DNA from: Caryophanales bacterium UBA4869 | GTDB taxonomy: Bacteria > Bacillota_I > Bacilli_A > RFN20 > CAG-288 | NCBI GenBank assembly: GCA_002399505.1 | Contig: DHDT01000077.1 | Span: 1-11,545, forward strand | Direction of reading: 5' to 3' | Length of the DNA: 11,545 nt | Part shown: one piece after another, positions 1-6,011 of the stretch | How the letters are laid out: each line of letters opens with the position of its first letter | Numbering within the stretch: the first letter of the stretch is position 1 | Made by a program: the position numbers and the translations under genes | Notes under the pieces: generated by a model | What the model saw: the letters and a program-made list of their open reading frames with translations, nothing else | Told to the model about the DNA's origin: nothing | Database searches by the model: none

Positions 1-83
1 GCTCCGAAGATAGCGAAGTTCATCAAGGCAGAAAAACTGTTGGCTTTCAATAATCCTATTATGAACTTCGCTATCTTCGGAGC
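1..83. repeat. Perfect 23-bp inverted repeat at the window's left edge
   Basis: Bases 1-23 are the exact reverse complement of bases 61-83 (23 of 23), with a 37-base gap; base 24 no longer pairs with base 60. The right arm encodes MNFAIFGA, a normal stretch of an exporter membrane helix. The left arm encodes APKIAKFI, where this family normally has a hydrophilic stretch before the conserved AEKLLAFNNP. Because it sits exactly at the sequence end, a fold-back assembly or amplification artefact is more likely than a biological hairpin. Confidence 0.85.
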
Positions 84-1074
84 CAGCATTGCCCTAGCTT
101 ACGGCGGTTCTCTTTTGATCATCAATTCAAACGGTGTCGATATGACAGTCGGAAGTCTCACTACTTTGATTACCTATGTAATGATGATCATGATGGCGAT
201 GATGTTAGTGACAATGGTTTATGTTTCGGTGATCATCGCCAGAAACAGCGCTGAACGTATTGTTGAAGTAATAGAAGAAGTTCCGTCTATCAAGTCTCCT
301 ATTAATGCCCTCAAAGAAGTCAGAAACGGCAGTGTTGTCTTTAAGGATGTGAATCTTGCTTACTGTCAGGACAAATATGTCCTCACCGATATCAATCTAT
401 CGATAAAGAGCGGGTCTTCTATCGGTATCATCGGATCGACAGGAAGCGGAAAAACCAGTCTGATATCCCTGATTGCCAGACTTTATGATGTCTCTTCCGG
501 TATGGTTTCAGTCGGAGACGAAGACGTTAGAAAATATGATTTGAAAGCACTGCGTGACAAAGTCGCCGTCGTCCTTCAGAAGAATACTCTATTCACCGGC
601 ACTATCAGAGATAACCTCAAGTGGGGCAATCTTAATGCTACCGATGAAGAGATAGACAAAGCCCTTGAGTTAGCCCAGGCCAAGGAATTCGTCTATTCTT
701 TCAAAGAGGGATTGGATACCCATATCGTGGAAGGCGGAACCAATGTCTCCGGCGGACAGAAGCAACGTCTCTGTATCGCCAGGGCCTTGCTTAAGAATCC
801 TAAAATTCTGATTCTTGATGATTCGACAAGCGCCTGTGATACTCACACAGATGCTCTGATAAGAGAAGATCTGGCCGATACCAGAAAAGACGTCACCAAG
901 ATCATCATCGCTCAGCGTGTTCTGTCTATCAAAGACTGCGATGAGATCATTGTCATGAATAAAGGCCGGATTGTCGCCCAAGGCAAGAACGATGAACTGA
1001 TGAAGACTTGTCCTGTCTATGAAGAACTCTATGAATCTCAGTTAGGAGGAGGTGATTTCGATGGCAACAACTAA
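1..1074 (+). CDS. ABC exporter half-transporter, degenerate-site subunit (5' end missing)
   Basis: C-terminal part of a fused permease-ATPase (type IV ABC exporter, multidrug/lipid type) of the cytoplasmic membrane. The frame is open to base 1, so the real start lies outside; the TTG at 40 is not a start. Visible are the last two membrane helices (about 61-230), then a complete nucleotide-binding domain: Walker A GSTGSGKTS (433-459), Q-loop VVLQKNTLFTG, signature VSGGQ, and Walker B LILDD. The catalytic Glu after Walker B is Asp (820-822) and the switch His is Gln (IIIAQR, Gln at 913-915). This is the pattern of the non-hydrolysing half of heterodimeric exporters such as TM287/288 or BmrCD. 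The next gene overlaps by 14 bp and supplies the partner. The first eight residues (APKIAKFI) come from an inverted copy of bases 61-83 and are probably not native. The substrate cannot be told from sequence. Confidence 0.93.
   Translation, partial: APKIAKFIKAEKLLAFNNPIMNFAIFGASIALAYGGSLLIINSNGVDMTVGSLTTLITYVMMIMMAMMLVTMVYVSVIIARNSAERIVEVIEEVPSIKSPINALKEVRNGSVVFKDVNLAYCQDKYVLTDINLSIKSGSSIGIIGSTGSGKTSLISLIARLYDVSSGMVSVGDEDVRKYDLKALRDKVAVVLQKNTLFTGTIRDNLKWGNLNATDEEIDKALELAQAKEFVYSFKEGLDTHIVEGGTNVSGGQKQRLCIARALLKNPKILILDDSTSACDTHTDALIREDLADTRKDVTKIIIAQRVLSIKDCDEIIVMNKGRIVAQGKNDELMKTCPVYEELYESQLGGGDFDGNN
1044..1053 (+). promoter_or_regulatory. Ribosome binding site fixing the start of the second ABC gene
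   Basis: AGGAGGAGGT lies inside the end of the upstream gene, seven bases before ATG 1061. It selects that ATG over the in-frame GTG at 1052, which falls within the binding site itself. Confidence 0.8.
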
Positions 1075-3058
1075 AATGAGAGCGACTAAATACCCCATGA
1101 AAAGAAATGACGTTTCCAAGAAGGATAAAAAAGGAGCTGTTTCCCGTCTTTTAGGCTATGTATTCAAGTATTATCCTATTCAGTTTGTAGTTGTCCTTAT
1201 CGGTGTTCTCATCATCAGCTCAGCCAATACCGGAAGCTCCTATCTTTTAGGAACCGTCCTGATTGATGATGTCATCAATCCGGCCTTGAAGGCTGTGACT
1301 GATGCTAACGGCAATCTCATTGCGGGAATGAACGCTATCGATTATCTTGATCATACCGCCTTTGCCTATACGATGATCGGCATGGCTTCAGTGGCAGTTT
1401 TGGGTATTGTCGCTTCCTATTTCTATAACTATGTCATGGCACTGATTGCTCAGGGCATACAGAAGAAAATCCGCGACGAACTCTACAGTCATATGCAGAA
1501 ACTTCCTGTTTCCTATTTTGACACCAAGACTCACGGCGATATCATGTCGGTCTACACTAACGATATCGACTCGTTAAGAGAAATGCTGGCCCGTGCCCTG
1601 CCGATGGCTGCTTCTTCCTTTACGACGATGGTCGTCTGTCTCATCATGATGCTGATCACTGATCTTCTTCTGACTGGCATTGTCTTTGTCTTTGCTATTC
1701 TGATATTTTTCCTCTCACGTTATTTCATCAAGATGTCATCCAAGTATTTCATCGATATGCAGATTGAACTTGGAAAGACAAACGGCTATATCGAAGAGAT
1801 GACTACGGGTCAGAAAGTCATCAAGGTCTTCAACTACGAAGAAAAGAACATCGAGGGTTTTGACAAACACAATGAGAAGCTCTGCTCTGATTCCACTAAG
1901 GCTAACCGCTTCTCCAATATCATGATGCCGACTGTCAATCAGCTTGGCAATCTCCAATATGTCCTGATCGCCTTAGTCGGAGGCATATTGATTGTCAGTG
2001 GAATGACTAGCTATTCTCTGACTGGAACTCATGTCTATACAATCGGTGCCATCATCAGCTTCCTTCTTTTCTCCAAGTCATTCGTTCAGCCTATCGGTCA
2101 GATTTCCCAGCAGGTCAATGTCATCGCCATGGCACTGGCGGGTGCCTCGAGAATCTTTGGAATGATGGATGTACAGGAAGAAAAAGACGAAGGCTATGTC
2201 GAACTTGTCAATGCCGTTGAAGATGAAAACGGAAATCCTAAGGAAACGGCTGAAAGAACCGGCAGGTGGGCGTGGAAACACCCTCATGCCGATGGTTCGG
2301 GAACAACCTATACCTGGATGAAAGGCAAGATCAACCTCTACGATGTCGATTTCAGCTACATCAAAGGCAAGCAGGTTCTCACCGATATCACAATCTATGC
2401 CAAGCCCGGACAGAAAGTAGCATTTGTAGGGCCCACAGGTGCCGGTAAGACCACTATCACCAATCTCTTGAACAGGTTCTATGATATCGAAGACGGAAAA
2501 ATAAGATATGATGACATCAACATCAACAAAATAAAGAAAACCGATCTTCGCCGTTCTTTAGGTATGGTTCTTCAGGATACAAAGCTGTTTACCGGAACCG
2601 TCAAGGAGAACATTCGTTTTGGAAAACTTGATGCCACCGATGAAGAAGTCGTGAAGGCAGCCAAGCTTGCCAATGCTGACTCTTTCATCTCCCTTTTGCC
2701 AAATGGCTATGATACCGTTCTTGCAAACAGCGGCGAGAACCTTTCACAGGGTCAAAGACAGCTTTTGGCAATCGCCAGAGCCGCTGTCAGCGATCCTCCG
2801 GTCATGATTCTTGATGAGGCGACAAGTTCAATCGATTCCAGAACGGAAGCTTTGGTTCAAGCTGGCATGGATGCCATCATGAAAGGCAGAACCGTCTTTG
2901 TTATCGCTCATCGTCTGTCAACCATCAAAAATGCCGATGTCATCATGGTTTTAGACCATGGTCAGATCATCGAACGTGGCAATCATGAACAGCTTCTGGC
3001 ATTGAAGGGAAAATATTATCAGCTGTATACGGGTAAGACTCTGACTTCAGTGGAATAG
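1061..3058 (+). CDS. ABC exporter half-transporter, catalytic subunit
   Basis: Full-length fused permease-ATPase of 665 residues, the partner of the preceding gene, whose end it overlaps by 14 bp. The N-terminal half is a six-helix exporter domain with the conserved LPVSYFDTKTHGDIMS coupling region and an ETTxGQKVIKVFNYE-like segment (EMTTGQKVIKVFNYE). The linker before the ATPase domain is long and contains a Trp/His-rich stretch (RWAWKHPHADG) that I recall from clostridial members of this family. ATPase motifs are Walker A GPTGAGKTT (457-465), signature LSQGQ (561-565), Walker B MILDE with catalytic Glu586, and switch His617 (VIAHRLSTI). The catalytic residues are canonical but the signature carries Gln for Gly, which complements the Asp/Gln changes of the partner and predicts one active and one degenerate ATP site. 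Likely role is export of a drug, peptide or lipid; the substrate is unknown. A terminator follows directly. Confidence 0.94.
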   Translation: MATTKMRATKYPMKRNDVSKKDKKGAVSRLLGYVFKYYPIQFVVVLIGVLIISSANTGSSYLLGTVLIDDVINPALKAVTDANGNLIAGMNAIDYLDHTAFAYTMIGMASVAVLGIVASYFYNYVMALIAQGIQKKIRDELYSHMQKLPVSYFDTKTHGDIMSVYTNDIDSLREMLARALPMAASSFTTMVVCLIMMLITDLLLTGIVFVFAILIFFLSRYFIKMSSKYFIDMQIELGKTNGYIEEMTTGQKVIKVFNYEEKNIEGFDKHNEKLCSDSTKANRFSNIMMPTVNQLGNLQYVLIALVGGILIVSGMTSYSLTGTHVYTIGAIISFLLFSKSFVQPIGQISQQVNVIAMALAGASRIFGMMDVQEEKDEGYVELVNAVEDENGNPKETAERTGRWAWKHPHADGSGTTYTWMKGKINLYDVDFSYIKGKQVLTDITIYAKPGQKVAFVGPTGAGKTTITNLLNRFYDIEDGKIRYDDININKIKKTDLRRSLGMVLQDTKLFTGTVKENIRFGKLDATDEEVVKAAKLANADSFISLLPNGYDTVLANSGENLSQGQRQLLAIARAAVSDPPVMILDEATSSIDSRTEALVQAGMDAIMKGRTVFVIAHRLSTIKNADVIMVLDHGQIIERGNHEQLLALKGKYYQLYTGKTLTSVE

Positions 3059-3095
3059 AAAAATGCCAGCTTCTATTTAGGGAGCTGGCATTTTT
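3059..3095. terminator. Bidirectional intrinsic terminator between convergent genes
   Basis: The arms AAAAATGCCAGCT (3059-3071) and AGCTGGCATTTTT (3083-3095) pair perfectly over 13 bp, with further wobble and GC pairs inward. The T-run on one strand and the A-run on the other let it end the ABC operon (+) and the DUF5662 operon (-), whose stop codon starts at 3097. Confidence 0.88.
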
Positions 3096-3096
3096 A

Positions 3097-3705
3097 TCAG
3101 TCTTTCTTTTCGAGGGAGGGTACTGGGCAGTCGATGAGGGTATTTTCGTATAATTTAGTAGGCTTAAATTTTCTGACCAATTCCTGATATTTGGCTTTGG
3201 TCTGTTTTCTCTTCAGTTCTTTGAATCCGGATTCTGAAAACTTGATCAGGCACCATTCGATATATTCGCTTGTGGCATCAGTCAGATAGTAATGTCCTTT
3301 TTTACTGAGGAAGTACTTTAGGGGATCATCGTTTTTAAAGGCTTTTCCTTCGTAGTTCTTGGAAGCTGAAAGAACATCGCAGACATATTCTGTAGCATAT
3401 TTGTAGGGCATATTGACGGCTAGGATTCGGCCGACGAAAAAATCAGTCCAGTATTCCCAGTGATGACGGTTGATTTTAGTGTGATGCTGACAGATGACTG
3501 AATAATAATCATGATTGAGACGATCGAGGAAAACAGGTGAGCTTTTCCCGGTGAAGTATTTGGCGGACTGATGAAATTCCGTATATCCGTATTTAGATAA
3601 GTCGTGTCCTAAGGAATGGAAGAATATTCCCATATGGAACGCATTCCTGATGACTAGATGACGGTGCTTGGTTATGACAATAAAATGCTTGAACGGGTGT
3701 GACAT
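3097..3705 (-). CDS. DUF5662 family protein, HD-like
   Basis: 202-residue soluble protein that I recognise as the DUF5662 family from the pattern HDLSKY-x-TEF, then HH-x5-HHxEYW, then MPYKYAxExxCD. Biochemical function is unproven. The order of conserved residues, His14, His34-Asp35 (GHDLSKY), His74-His75, His81-His82 and Asp110, resembles metal-binding HD-superfamily phosphohydrolases, so a metal-dependent hydrolase is plausible but inferred. There is no GYP motif as in HD-GYP c-di-GMP phosphodiesterases. The C-terminal 40 or so residues (from about 160) are Lys-rich and less family-like. Only 3 bp separate it from the stop of the upstream diguanylate cyclase gene, so the two are very probably co-transcribed; no separate promoter is visible. 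DUF5662 is also found in phage and gut Firmicutes genomes, so a link to c-di-GMP rests on this neighbourhood alone. Confidence 0.85.
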   Translation of the reverse strand: MSHPFKHFIVITKHRHLVIRNAFHMGIFFHSLGHDLSKYGYTEFHQSAKYFTGKSSPVFLDRLNHDYYSVICQHHTKINRHHWEYWTDFFVGRILAVNMPYKYATEYVCDVLSASKNYEGKAFKNDDPLKYFLSKKGHYYLTDATSEYIEWCLIKFSESGFKELKRKQTKAKYQELVRKFKPTKLYENTLIDCPVPSLEKKD

Positions 3706-3708
3706 GTT

Positions 3709-4944
3709 TTATACTTTGCTTCCTTGATAGAAAACAGAATTACGTCCTGCTTTCTTAGCTTTATAAAGCTGATTGTCTTCTTCATCTATTTCCCGATAGA
3801 GCGAGAGGCTTTCTTTGGCCTGTACTCTTCCGATACCGATAGAACAGGTGATATAGGGGAACTTGATTTCCTCCGGTGCCATGATTTTGCTTTCTTCGAC
3901 TGATTTCCTCAGACGTTCGGCAACATTGATGGTTTCCTCAGCGGTGATATCAGAGAGGATGATGAGGAACTCATCACCTCCGAAACGGAAAACCGGAACC
4001 TGGTATTGGAAGATGGAATTGCGGAGAATGTTTGATATCTCAACTAATCTCTGATCTCCGTCAAGATGGGAGAAGGAGTCATTGATCTGCTTGAAGTTGT
4101 CGATGTCGATCATCAGGAAGGACAAAGTCGAATGATTCTTGATCCAAGTCAGTTTGTTGAAGTCGAAATACTGAGTCAGTCCCATTCGATTATGGCAATC
4201 AGTGAGAGGATCGATGATACTCGCTCTTTTCAGATTTTCGTTCTGTTCGTGTTCTTTAAACCGGTAACACTTGTTGCTGAAACTTACCGCTCTTACGCAG
4301 ATTGACATTATTACCCAGCCGATAACGATGACGATGTATTGAGGGAATTCTTTTATGTAGCCGGTGAGAAGAAAATACAGAGCTTCTCCCGATAGACCGA
4401 TTGATCCTATTCCTAAGACCACCAGACAGTCTAGAAGATAAGGCATCGGGCAGATTGTCAGAGCCATGATCCAGATGACTGACGAAGACATGGATGTTCC
4501 TTGAATGAGGCGGCCTTGAAAAGCGTCATAATTGAAGAACATGAGTATTCCTAAAAGCAGTAGAAGCTGGAATATGATTGAGATGATTCTCGGCAATACT
4601 TCATTTTCATTATTCTGATAGTCTCCAAACAGGAGATAGGCATATAAGATTATCGAACCTAAAATCATCGAACCGGCTGACATATAGGGAATAAAGCCGT
4701 AATTTTCAAAGCTGGTCTTAAAATAAAAGACACCTAAAAAGAGATAACATACCATGGCAAGAAAGGCAAACAAAGCCAAAATTGCTTCAATCAAAAGAGT
4801 ATTCAGCATCATGCTATGATAAATTCCAACGATATCTTGGTCGTTTAATCCGTATTTCTTGATGGCGGATTTCTTGGAGAGACATTCAAAAGAAGAAGAC
4901 ATAAGAAGATGGAAACGGTCTTTTATACTGAATCTTTGTTTCAT
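3709..4944 (-). CDS. Membrane-anchored GGDEF diguanylate cyclase
   Basis: 411-residue protein predicted to make c-di-GMP from two GTP. A cytoplasmic N-terminus of about 45 residues is followed by five or six hydrophobic segments (about 46-75, 82-108, 116-138, 154-195 and 200-222), then a short linker and a C-terminal GGDEF domain (about 240-408). The catalytic signature is intact: DPLTDCHNR at 245-253, MIDIDNFKQIND at 278-289, GGDEF at 322-326, and KAKKAGRNSV at the end. The allosteric inhibition motif RxxD, expected five residues before GGDEF, is absent (QYQV instead), so product feedback inhibition through that site is not expected. The membrane region is not a named sensor domain that I recognise. 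No clear Shine-Dalgarno precedes ATG 4944; Met15 is an alternative start. The DUF5662 gene follows after 3 bp. Confidence 0.93.
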   Translation of the reverse strand: MKQRFSIKDRFHLLMSSSFECLSKKSAIKKYGLNDQDIVGIYHSMMLNTLLIEAILALFAFLAMVCYLFLGVFYFKTSFENYGFIPYMSAGSMILGSIILYAYLLFGDYQNNENEVLPRIISIIFQLLLLLGILMFFNYDAFQGRLIQGTSMSSSVIWIMALTICPMPYLLDCLVVLGIGSIGLSGEALYFLLTGYIKEFPQYIVIVIGWVIMSICVRAVSFSNKCYRFKEHEQNENLKRASIIDPLTDCHNRMGLTQYFDFNKLTWIKNHSTLSFLMIDIDNFKQINDSFSHLDGDQRLVEISNILRNSIFQYQVPVFRFGGDEFLIILSDITAEETINVAERLRKSVEESKIMAPEEIKFPYITCSIGIGRVQAKESLSLYREIDEEDNQLYKAKKAGRNSVFYQGSKV

Positions 4945-4964
4945 TTGATGATTTTCTTGTCTTT

Positions 4965-4970
4965 ATTATA
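4965..4970 (-). promoter_or_regulatory. Candidate -10 box for the GGDEF-DUF5662 operon
   Basis: Read on the minus strand this is a perfect TATAAT, 20 bases before the ATG at 4944. The -35 position with a 17-base spacer gives only GAATGA, a poor match, so the promoter is weak, activator-dependent or mis-assigned. Confidence 0.4.
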
Positions 4971-5040
4971 CTTTTCTTAGCCAATACTCATTCCCTATTA
5001 ATTTTCAGGAACGTCAGAAGTGAGAAAAAGTGAATGTGTC

Positions 5041-5073
5041 TTGACCACTTATTATTTTAAGTTGTGATATATT
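5041..5073 (+). promoter_or_regulatory. Promoter of the flavodoxin gene (extended -10)
   Basis: TGATATATT at 5065-5073 matches the extended -10 form TGnTATAAT with one mismatch in the hexamer. A TTGACC box at 5041-5046 resembles a -35 element but lies 21 bases upstream, longer than usual, so the extended -10 probably carries recognition. The predicted transcript starts near 5080, just before the ribosome binding site. Confidence 0.5.
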
Positions 5074-5085
5074 CATTAGGAAAAC

Positions 5086-5090
5086 AGGAG
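5086..5090 (+). promoter_or_regulatory. Ribosome binding site choosing the flavodoxin start
   Basis: AGGAG lies 8 bases before ATG 5099 but only 2 bases before the in-frame ATG 5093. Spacing therefore favours 5099, giving a protein that begins MKALVIYYS as flavodoxins do. Confidence 0.6.
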
Positions 5091-5098
5091 CAATGACT

Positions 5099-5563
5099 AT
5101 GAAAGCTTTAGTAATTTATTATTCTGTATCTAATCATACGGCCTCAGTCGCTAACCTTATCGCTGAAAAACTAAATGTCGAGACGGAAGCCATTCATACT
5201 AAGGACGCATATGGTGATTACATCATCGATAAGACAAAGAGAGAAATAGAGAATAAGGACTATCCTTCTATTCTTCCTCTTTCTCATAACTTCGATGAAT
5301 ATGACACTGTCATACTGGGAACACCGACTTGGTGGGTTTCTCCTTCTTCTCCAATATATTCATTGATTAAAACAGGTGTCTTAAAAGGCAAGACCATCTA
5401 TCCTTTTATCACTACTGGCTTTGATGTCTCCGGCGTGGAAGAGAAACTTCGTGAGCTTCTCCCTGACTCAAAGGTCATGCCTTCGCTGATTGTCTCCTAT
5501 ACAAATGCCTTCAGGGAAACGGGAGACGGCGAAATCCTTGACTGGGCGAGTAAGATCAAGTAG
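5099..5563 (+). CDS. Flavodoxin family protein
   Basis: Soluble FMN-binding electron carrier or flavodoxin-like reductase component of 154 residues (156 if ATG 5093 is used). The N-terminal beta strand and phosphate-binding loop are MKALVIYYSVSNHTASVA, where the Ser/Thr-rich loop (S-V-S-N-H-T) takes the place of the classical TGxT motif. TPTWWVSPSSPI (about 76-87) is the region contacting the isoalloxazine ring, and ITTGF (about 103-107) fits the later loop of the flavodoxin fold. The layout resembles the Flavodoxin_4 type common in gut Firmicutes, rather than the long-chain flavodoxin of nitrogen fixation. It stands alone, with its own promoter and terminator, so no redox partner can be inferred from neighbours. 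Confidence 0.88.
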   Translation: MKALVIYYSVSNHTASVANLIAEKLNVETEAIHTKDAYGDYIIDKTKREIENKDYPSILPLSHNFDEYDTVILGTPTWWVSPSSPIYSLIKTGVLKGKTIYPFITTGFDVSGVEEKLRELLPDSKVMPSLIVSYTNAFRETGDGEILDWASKIK

Positions 5564-5579
5564 TAAATTAACTGAAAAT

Positions 5580-5611
5580 AAAAGAGGCAGTTTCAAAAAG
5601 CTGCCTCTTTT
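5580..5611 (+). terminator. Intrinsic terminator after the flavodoxin gene
   Basis: The arms AAAAGAGGCAG (5580-5590) and CTGCCTCTTTT (5601-5611) pair over 11 bp around a short A-rich loop, and the arm ends in a T-run. It isolates the flavodoxin transcript from the uxaC operon. Confidence 0.88.
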
Positions 5612-5732
5612 ACTTTGTTTTCATTTCTGATAACAGGGGAACATTTTAAAACACGATAAAAGATAGTATAAAAGTCAGCTTGCATACTTAGATCTTTACT
5701 TATCTGCTATTGTTTTAAATGCAATAAACTTG

Positions 5733-5778
5733 GTCAATAATTGCAATTGCAAAACAAGGACCATATGGTATTATTGAC
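5733..5778. repeat. 9-bp inverted repeat enclosing two smaller palindromes
   Basis: GTCAATAAT (5733-5741) and ATTATTGAC (5770-5778) are perfect inverted repeats 28 bases apart. Between them lie TTGCAATTGCAA and the 10-bp palindrome ACCATATGGT (5760-5769). The nested symmetry suggests bound dimers, or a cruciform, rather than a terminator, because no T-run follows. Confidence 0.55.
5741..5752. promoter_or_regulatory. Palindromic operator candidate TTGC-N4-GCAA, uxaC leader copy 1
   Basis: TTGCAATTGCAA is a perfect 12-bp palindrome. With four flanking bases (from 5735) it matches the minus-strand sequence in the uxuA promoter spacer at 14 of 16 positions. A second TTGC-N4-GCAA (TTGCATAAGCAA) lies at 5779-5790, 38 bp downstream. 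Recurrence at both operons of the pathway is the argument for function; the binding protein is unknown. Confidence 0.55.
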
Positions 5779-5800
5779 TTGCATAAGCAAATATAAGCAA
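5779..5800 (+). repeat. TTGC-N4-GCAA copy 2 and 10-bp tandem of ATAAGCAA
   Basis: TTGCATAAGCAA (5779-5790) has the same TTGC/GCAA arms as the palindrome at 5741. Its right half, ATAAGCAA (5783-5790), is repeated exactly at 5793-5800, so the copies fall on the same face of the helix, one turn apart. This is a plausible protein-binding array. Confidence 0.45.
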
Positions 5801-5802
5801 TT

Positions 5803-5822
5803 AGATGTAAGCGGTTGCATCT
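5803..5822. promoter_or_regulatory. LacI-family operator or cre site
   Basis: AGATGTAAGCGGTTGCATCT contains TGTAAGCGGTTGCA (5806-5819), which fits the general LacI-family operator TGnAAnCGnTTnCA at every fixed position and the CcpA cre consensus with one mismatch. It sits about 130 bases upstream of the best -10 box. Either carbon catabolite control by CcpA or a hexuronate regulator of LacI type (as ExuR is in Bacillus) would fit; no LacI-family gene is in the window. Confidence 0.65.
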
Positions 5823-5934
5823 ATTTCCTTTCAATCGATGTTTTTCTTTGTATTACCGATTGATAAAAAACCATTTGTGAAAGAAAAATGTTTCGTTTAT
5901 GAGCTAGTGGTTTGCAAATATGCTTAAGTTTGGT

Positions 5935-5961
5935 CTGACACTTTTTCATCTAAGATATAAT
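5935..5961 (+). promoter_or_regulatory. Candidate promoter of uxaC-kdgA-kdgK
   Basis: TATAAT at 5956-5961 is a perfect -10 box. CTGACA at 5935-5940 matches the -35 consensus at five of six positions, but the spacer is 15 bases, two short of optimal, as in many activator-dependent promoters. A start near 5968 would give a leader of about 44 bases. The operator elements at 5741-5822 would all lie upstream of it, so they would act as activator or looping sites unless a second promoter exists. Confidence 0.5.
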
Positions 5962-6011
5962 TTGAATGGACTTGTAGACAACGATATCAAAAAGAAATAA
6001 AAGGAGGCTTT

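Larger units (their letters stand above)
5612..6011 (+). promoter_or_regulatory. Regulatory region upstream of the uxaC operon
   Basis: 400 bases with no credible gene. From left to right: a plain AT-rich part to about 5732; a dense block of symmetric elements at 5733-5822 (separate entries); an AT-rich stretch with the spaced inverted repeat TCAATCG/CGATTGA (5831-5837 and 5857-5863); the sequence TTTGCAAATATGC (5920-5932), a partial match to the TTGC-N4-GCAA element; a candidate promoter at 5935-5961; and the ribosome binding site at 6002-6007. I do not see a recognisable riboswitch, and no further terminator hairpin precedes uxaC. Confidence 0.7.

Noticed and set aside
670..981. Reverse-strand open frame inside the ABC ATPase gene
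   Set aside because: It lies wholly antisense to conserved ATPase motifs and has no recognisable domain. The same applies to short frames at 1736-1957, 2078-2287, 3863-4305, 6294-6503, 6775-7020, 7289-7591, 8820-9011, 9164-9414 and 9990-10190.
40..1074. TTG at 40 as the start of the first ABC gene
   Set aside because: The frame is open to base 1 and the residues before it (KAEKL) continue the family pattern. The gene is simply cut by the window edge.
5760..5769. ACCATATGGT as an ExuR/UxuR operator
   Set aside because: The enterobacterial motif as I recall it has TGGT and ACCA in the opposite order, so this palindrome does not match; it is left as an unassigned palindrome.
5564..6011. Riboswitch or small RNA in the long uxaC leader
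   Set aside because: No conserved riboswitch core or terminator/antiterminator pair could be seen. The symmetric elements are short and palindromic like operators, and the best promoter leaves a leader of only about 44 bases.
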